From assembly GCA_947500555.1 (NCBI GenBank), contig CANMSE010000002.1, positions 372,001 through 436,000 on the forward strand: a stretch of 64,000 nucleotides of DNA, read 5' to 3'. How positions within the stretch are numbered: the first letter of the stretch is position 1; each line of letters opens with the position of its first letter. Below are positions 60,061 through 64,000 of this stretch, in pieces. A model generated the notes under the pieces. It made no database searches and was not told the DNA's origin. It was given only the letters and a program-made list of their open reading frames with translations. A program made the translations under genes and the position numbers. This DNA comes from an uncultured Fulvivirga sp. (GTDB lineage Bacteria; Bacteroidota; Bacteroidia; Cytophagales; Cyclobacteriaceae).

Positions 60061-61641
60061 TTATTCTATGCCCGGTTGTTTGATTTCAAATCCAGTCTTT
60101 ACCTTTTCATCTGCAACCATCTTTTTTACATCAGCTAAAAGCTTTTTTGCGTCATAGATGATGCCATCTTTTATTGTATATTTCACTCCTCCAGCTCTCA
60201 CTACTTCATTGTTTTCTGTAAGCTTAATGGCTCCAGTACCATAAAGAGCTTTAAGATTTTGTAGTGGATTCTCTTCCAAAATGACAAAATCAGCCAATTT
60301 TCCAATTTCTATAGAACCTATCATGTTATCCATACCCAAAGCTTCAGCACCATTAAGTGTAGCTGCTCTTATTACTTCTAAAGGATGAAACCCTGCCTCT
60401 CTCAAAAGCTCCAGTTCTCTTATATAAGCGAAACCATACAATTGAAAAATGAATCCTGAATCTGAACCTGCAGTCACTCTGCCACCTCTATTTTTATATT
60501 CGTTGATAAAGGTCATCCAGAGTTGATAGTTCTGTTTCCAGCTTACTTCTTCTTCCGTACCCCAATAGTGCCAATAGGACCCGTGCGAAATTTTACTTGG
60601 CTGGTAAAATTGCCAAAGTTTAGGCATGGTATAATCTTCATGCCATTCAGCTCTTCGAGCTCTCATTAAATCTCTACTTGCCTCATAAATGTTAAATGTT
60701 GGATCCAAAGTAAAATCCAGTTCCAATAACTTATTCATCACTTTATTCCATTTTTCTGAATAAGGTGGAGCAGCTTGCTTCCATAATTTACCTGCTTCAC
60801 CAAAACGGTGTTGCTCATTATTGTAATTATAGTCTAGTGGATAGTTCTGAACTGTACGATCAGTAAAAAGTGCTTCAGGCAATCCGTACCAATGCTCCAT
60901 GGAAGTCAGTCCCGCGCGGGCTGAATTAAGAACATTCCATCTTGCTACATCCATTTGCGCATGATGGCAAGCTGATCGCAAGCCAAGTTTTTTATTTTCT
61001 TCTAAAGCCGCTGACATAATCTCTGGACTTGCTCCAAAAAATTTGATCCCATCAGCACCTTTCTTGGCATTATTCTGTACCCATGTTCTAGCCTGTTCAG
61101 GAGTACTTATAGGATCGTCACTACCCATTCCGAAAGCAGTATATGCAAGAATTCTTGGTGCTGTAATCTCATTTTTAGCACTTCTCTTTTTTTGGTCAAG
61201 CACCCAATCAAGTCCATTTCCGGCAGATGGGTCACGTACTGTAGTGATACCATGGGCCATCCACAACTTAAAAACGTATTCGGCATCTACACCTTGTGAT
61301 GTACCGCCAATGTGACCATGCATATCTACAAACCCCGGAAGTAGATACATACCAGAAGCATCCAGCTCTTTACCACCCTTTTCTAATTTTGGCCTATCAT
61401 CAGGTTTGATTTCTACACCTGGATAGCCCACTGTCTTAATATTGAAAATTTTATTATTCTTAACCACGATATCAACCGGACCTGTTGGTGGTGCTCCATT
61501 TCCATTAATAAGAGTCACTCCTCTTATGATTAACTGAGGCCATGGGCCATCTCCTTCTGAACGATCCGGTGCTTTTGGTATTTGGCCAAGAAGGTTAATG
61601 GAAACAATAAGTGCTATTGCAGTTGAATAAATGCGATTCAT
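60061..61641 (-). CDS. exported amidohydrolase-family protein
   Basis: A 526-residue periplasmic amidohydrolase. The signal peptide is IYSTAIALIVSINLLGQ. Metal motifs are DMHGHIGG (HxH), ACHHAQMD, MEHWYG and TAGSDSGF (the final Asp). The C-terminal segment is ILEENPLQNLKALY. These match the imidazolonepropionase-like/dipeptidase amidohydrolases of Bacteroidota. It probably hydrolyses a cyclic amide or peptide; substrate unknown. It converges with the OYE gene 3 bp apart. Confidence 0.9.
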   Translation of the reverse strand: MNRIYSTAIALIVSINLLGQIPKAPDRSEGDGPWPQLIIRGVTLINGNGAPPTGPVDIVVKNNKIFNIKTVGYPGVEIKPDDRPKLEKGGKELDASGMYLLPGFVDMHGHIGGTSQGVDAEYVFKLWMAHGITTVRDPSAGNGLDWVLDQKKRSAKNEITAPRILAYTAFGMGSDDPISTPEQARTWVQNNAKKGADGIKFFGASPEIMSAALEENKKLGLRSACHHAQMDVARWNVLNSARAGLTSMEHWYGLPEALFTDRTVQNYPLDYNYNNEQHRFGEAGKLWKQAAPPYSEKWNKVMNKLLELDFTLDPTFNIYEASRDLMRARRAEWHEDYTMPKLWQFYQPSKISHGSYWHYWGTEEEVSWKQNYQLWMTFINEYKNRGGRVTAGSDSGFIFQLYGFAYIRELELLREAGFHPLEVIRAATLNGAEALGMDNMIGSIEIGKLADFVILEENPLQNLKALYGTGAIKLTENNEVVRAGGVKYTIKDGIIYDAKKLLADVKKMVADEKVKTGFEIKQPGIE

Positions 61642-61757
61642 TATATCTGATTATATTCTACAAGACAATTAGAGGCAATATTCTCTCAGTTGTCTTAGCT
61701 TAAAGATAGCTTTTGAATAGGATCTATCTTCAATTGCGTGAAAATTATATGAGAATA

Positions 61758-63035
61758 CTAATCCTCTAGAATTTCAACTTCAACGCGTACATTCTGCTTC
61801 GCTTTTGTACTATGTTTATCATGGAGCATTCGTTTTCCGCCCCAGGCAGTTATATCCATTCTATCTTCCGCAATTCCGTTTTTAACAAGATAGTCTTTTA
61901 TGGTTTCAGCCCTTTGCTTTGACAGTTCTTTAGCAGACCCGAAACCCTTAGTACTATTCTGGGGTAAAGAAAAGAAGTTGTCCCCTTCACGAGATACGAT
62001 TGGTCCTGCGTGCTTACCATTGACATGACCGTGGATCATTATTTTTAAATTCTGATTCTCCTCCATCATTTTCAACAGACTATTTAGTTCATACTTCGAC
62101 TCCGGACGCATAACAGCTGCATCTTTAAAATAGAACACATTGTACATGGTAGCAATATCACCTTTAGCATATCTAACGAGATCAAAAGTAATAACCGGAC
62201 CATTTTCAGTAGAGTCAATATCAGCATTAGTGACCGCTGTGTAAGGGTCATAATAGTTAAACTCTTTTTGTTGTTTGCGATAACCAAAAACATCCACTAT
62301 TACGGTAATCTGTCCAGAACCATTTTTAGGGTCATTGATGGGTGCATGTTCCCCTGATTCGATAACATCCATGAGTTTCGATCTTTCTGTATCTATCAAT
62401 TGAAGCTCGCCCAGTACTTTTTCATGGTTCGTTGAATTTCTCAATTTGAACCAAACATTTAAACGATCATCTTTTTCTTCTTTGATTTCTTCTTCTTGAG
62501 CAGTGACAACTGCTTGTTCTTTTATTATCTCTTGAATTGATTCTGATTTTACTGTTTGAGCCTCCTTATTCTCTGAATTTGATTCTTTCTCAGTCTCTTC
62601 TTTTTCATCAAATCTATCGGCATATATATCCCCAAGAGAGCTTACCACTTCTTTCTGCATTACTTCTGTGGTCTTTTTTGCCTTTTCTTGTTGTTCAGGA
62701 GTTAGGGTAAGTCGTGGCTCGCTGGTTTTTACATGAACCCAAGTATCACTAAAATTGTCTTTTTCGCGCATCTCTTTCATTTTAATCAGCGCCTCTTTAA
62801 AGCTCGCAGTATGATCTACATATACATAGATAAGCGATCGTCTTTCATTAAGTCCAAATCTTGCCTCGTAACCCAGGTCGCTCACATGCTGAGTAAATTT
62901 GACTGCATAGTCCACATTACTTTTAGCGTAAGCACCTACCACTATGGCATAACCCTTGGGAATATCTTCAGTTTGACCATTGGAAGTAGAGATAATAGCT
63001 AGCAATAGTATTATCGTGGTGATAGTCTTAGACAT
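61758..63035 (-). CDS. SPOR + OmpA-domain envelope protein
   Basis: A 425-residue exported protein. Residues 25-105 are a SPOR-like domain (YAIVVGAYAKSNVDYAVKFTQHVSDLGYEARFGL), which binds denuded peptidoglycan. A Glu/Lys-rich linker (res 120-200) follows. The C-terminal OmpA-like domain (IHGHVNGKHAGPIVSREGDNFFS and RAETIKDYLVKNGIAEDRMDITAWGGKRMLHDK) binds diaminopimelate-peptidoglycan. It is tandem with a paralogue ending 10 bp upstream of its start, so both form one operon. Confidence 0.88.
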   Translation of the reverse strand: MSKTITTIILLLAIISTSNGQTEDIPKGYAIVVGAYAKSNVDYAVKFTQHVSDLGYEARFGLNERRSLIYVYVDHTASFKEALIKMKEMREKDNFSDTWVHVKTSEPRLTLTPEQQEKAKKTTEVMQKEVVSSLGDIYADRFDEKEETEKESNSENKEAQTVKSESIQEIIKEQAVVTAQEEEIKEEKDDRLNVWFKLRNSTNHEKVLGELQLIDTERSKLMDVIESGEHAPINDPKNGSGQITVIVDVFGYRKQQKEFNYYDPYTAVTNADIDSTENGPVITFDLVRYAKGDIATMYNVFYFKDAAVMRPESKYELNSLLKMMEENQNLKIMIHGHVNGKHAGPIVSREGDNFFSLPQNSTKGFGSAKELSKQRAETIKDYLVKNGIAEDRMDITAWGGKRMLHDKHSTKAKQNVRVEVEILED

Positions 63036-63045
63036 GATTGTTGGT

Positions 63046-64000
63046 TTATTTTTCTAAAATTTCTATCTCAACCCGAACGTTTTTATCAGCATTAGAACTA
63101 TGCTTATCATAAATCATTTTTTTGCCTCCCCAACCTTTGATTTCCATCCTCTCTTCGGCAATACCCTGATCCATTAACCAATGCTGAATGGTATAAGCTC
63201 TGAATTCGGATAGTTTTTTCGCACTTGCTTTATCTTCTAAATGGGAGCCGTTCAGGCTAAAGAATGACTTATCATCTAAATCCAGATGTTTTACTACACC
63301 ATGAGAATTGCCATTGGTATGACCATGAATCATAATTTTGATATTATCGTTGTCGCGCATCATATCAAGCAATTGATTCAATTCTAAAACGGACTCCTCT
63401 TTCATTATCGCTGCATCAATATAGAAATAAACATTCCACATAGTCATAAAGTCGCCCTTATTGTAGCGTTTTAAAGGAAAATCAACAATAATACTATCCC
63501 CAACTACTGAAATATAATCTTTTGAATCACCACTCAATGGCTCATCCAAATCTATAGCTCTCTCTTCTGTTCTATAGCCAAAAATATCTGATTCAAATTT
63601 CACCTTGTTAGTCCCATTATTTGGAGGTTTCAAAGTAATGAGTTCATGAGTAGGTTCAGAACCTATTTCCTTATCTCGTTCATCATCAAAAACTTTGACA
63701 CTACCTGAAATTTCATTTAAATCAGTCTCGTTATAGACATTGAAATAAACCCAATATGTGCCTTCTGGCTTAGAGATTCTCTTTTCTTTTTTAGTAGGTA
63801 CCGAAGGATTGGACATCGCTTGAGCCTGACGTTCCTCTCTCTCAAATTCAGCTTCTTCAACATCATGAACTAACTTCTCCATTCCAAAACCTTTAGATTC
63901 TTCAGAAACTTCTTGCTTTTTTAATTGGTCAGAAGGGATGTGTAGGCAGTTAAAGTTGCCATTGTATAACCAGGCTTCACTTAGTGAAGCAAATTGTGTT
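63046..64000 (-). CDS. OmpA-domain protein, 5' end outside window
   Basis: The frame is open to the end of the window, past the Met at 63882, so the N-terminus is missing. Visible in the extension is SLSEAWLYNGNFNCLHIPS, likely part of a SPOR-like domain as in the neighbour. The C-terminal half closely parallels it: IMIHGHTNGNSHGVV, SLNGSHLEDKASAKKLSEFRAYTIQHWLMDQGIAEERMEIKGWGGKKMIYDKHSSNADKNVRVEI. The two genes are tandem paralogues, 10 bp apart, both anchoring to peptidoglycan. Confidence 0.85.
   Translation of the reverse strand, partial: TQFASLSEAWLYNGNFNCLHIPSDQLKKQEVSEESKGFGMEKLVHDVEEAEFEREERQAQAMSNPSVPTKKEKRISKPEGTYWVYFNVYNETDLNEISGSVKVFDDERDKEIGSEPTHELITLKPPNNGTNKVKFESDIFGYRTEERAIDLDEPLSGDSKDYISVVGDSIIVDFPLKRYNKGDFMTMWNVYFYIDAAIMKEESVLELNQLLDMMRDNDNIKIMIHGHTNGNSHGVVKHLDLDDKSFFSLNGSHLEDKASAKKLSEFRAYTIQHWLMDQGIAEERMEIKGWGGKKMIYDKHSSNADKNVRVEIEILEK

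Overview
The window is AT-rich chromosomal DNA from a member of the Bacteroidota, most likely the order Cytophagales (Fulvivirga/Cyclobacteriaceae-like; inferred, not tested). The signs are a protein with a type IX secretion C-terminal sorting domain, DUF5916 and BamA-type barrel proteins, SPOR/OmpA proteins, GH3-family and DUF2652/DUF5706 genes, weak Shine-Dalgarno sequences, and several TAnnTTTG-type -7 promoter boxes. I see no rRNA, tRNA or CRISPR array.

Region by region. 1-4.9 kb: a partial M15-type peptidase, a FUSC transporter, small envelope or stress proteins, and a PepSY-like plus BamA-type pair. 4.9-11.4 kb: a stress/envelope cluster with two MscS channels, topoisomerase IB, DUF2254, CsbD, two YtxH proteins, a holin-like protein, a coiled-coil lipoprotein, and an ArsC-like gene broken by an in-frame TGA. 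11.4-15.6 kb: a bacteriophytochrome operon (response regulator, biliverdin-producing heme oxygenase, phytochrome kinase), divergent from a LexA/S24-type repressor, with two palindromes between them. 15.7-19.4 kb: a very large metallophosphoesterase/outer-membrane-barrel fusion. 19.6-21.7 kb: a small membrane protein and a Pycsar-like pair (class III cyclase-like DUF2652 plus an HD-DUF5706 membrane effector). 21.9-25.7 kb: the radical-SAM/HhH plus TIGR03915 putative DNA-repair pair, an App1 phosphatase and an exported HExxH protease. 25.7-48.1 kb: mostly housekeeping and envelope genes (GH3, flavin reductase, YceI, a TerB-ABC fusion transporter, fhs, trmN6, RRM protein, MarR, T9SS delta-60 protein, OPA-type MFS, M3 peptidase, ferredoxin reductase, DUF5916, purB).

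The most striking region is 48.6-55.6 kb, an integron-like gene-cassette array that keyword annotation would miss. A tyrosine recombinase is followed, on the same strand, by seven single-gene cassettes. Cassettes are separated by imperfect hairpins of about 160-270 bp. In six of seven cassettes the first 9-10 bases after the G^TT crossover are exactly the reverse complement of the sequence that opens that cassette's own downstream hairpin. This is the circular-cassette signature of integron attC sites. The recombinase lacks a visible IntI-specific insertion, has an N-terminal extension of about 100 residues, and points toward the cassettes, unlike classical integrons. The right end of the array cuts into a decayed M43 metalloprotease gene, and a lone attC-like hairpin lies about 2 kb further on.

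55.9-64 kb: a sterol-desaturase/TetR divergent pair with two TetR-like operators, a small protein plus leucine-rich-repeat pair, an Old Yellow Enzyme homologue, an amidohydrolase, and two OmpA-family proteins, the last running off the window. A shared inverted repeat (AAGTGTAGA-N6-TCTACACTT) occurs at three places and may mark a small regulon.
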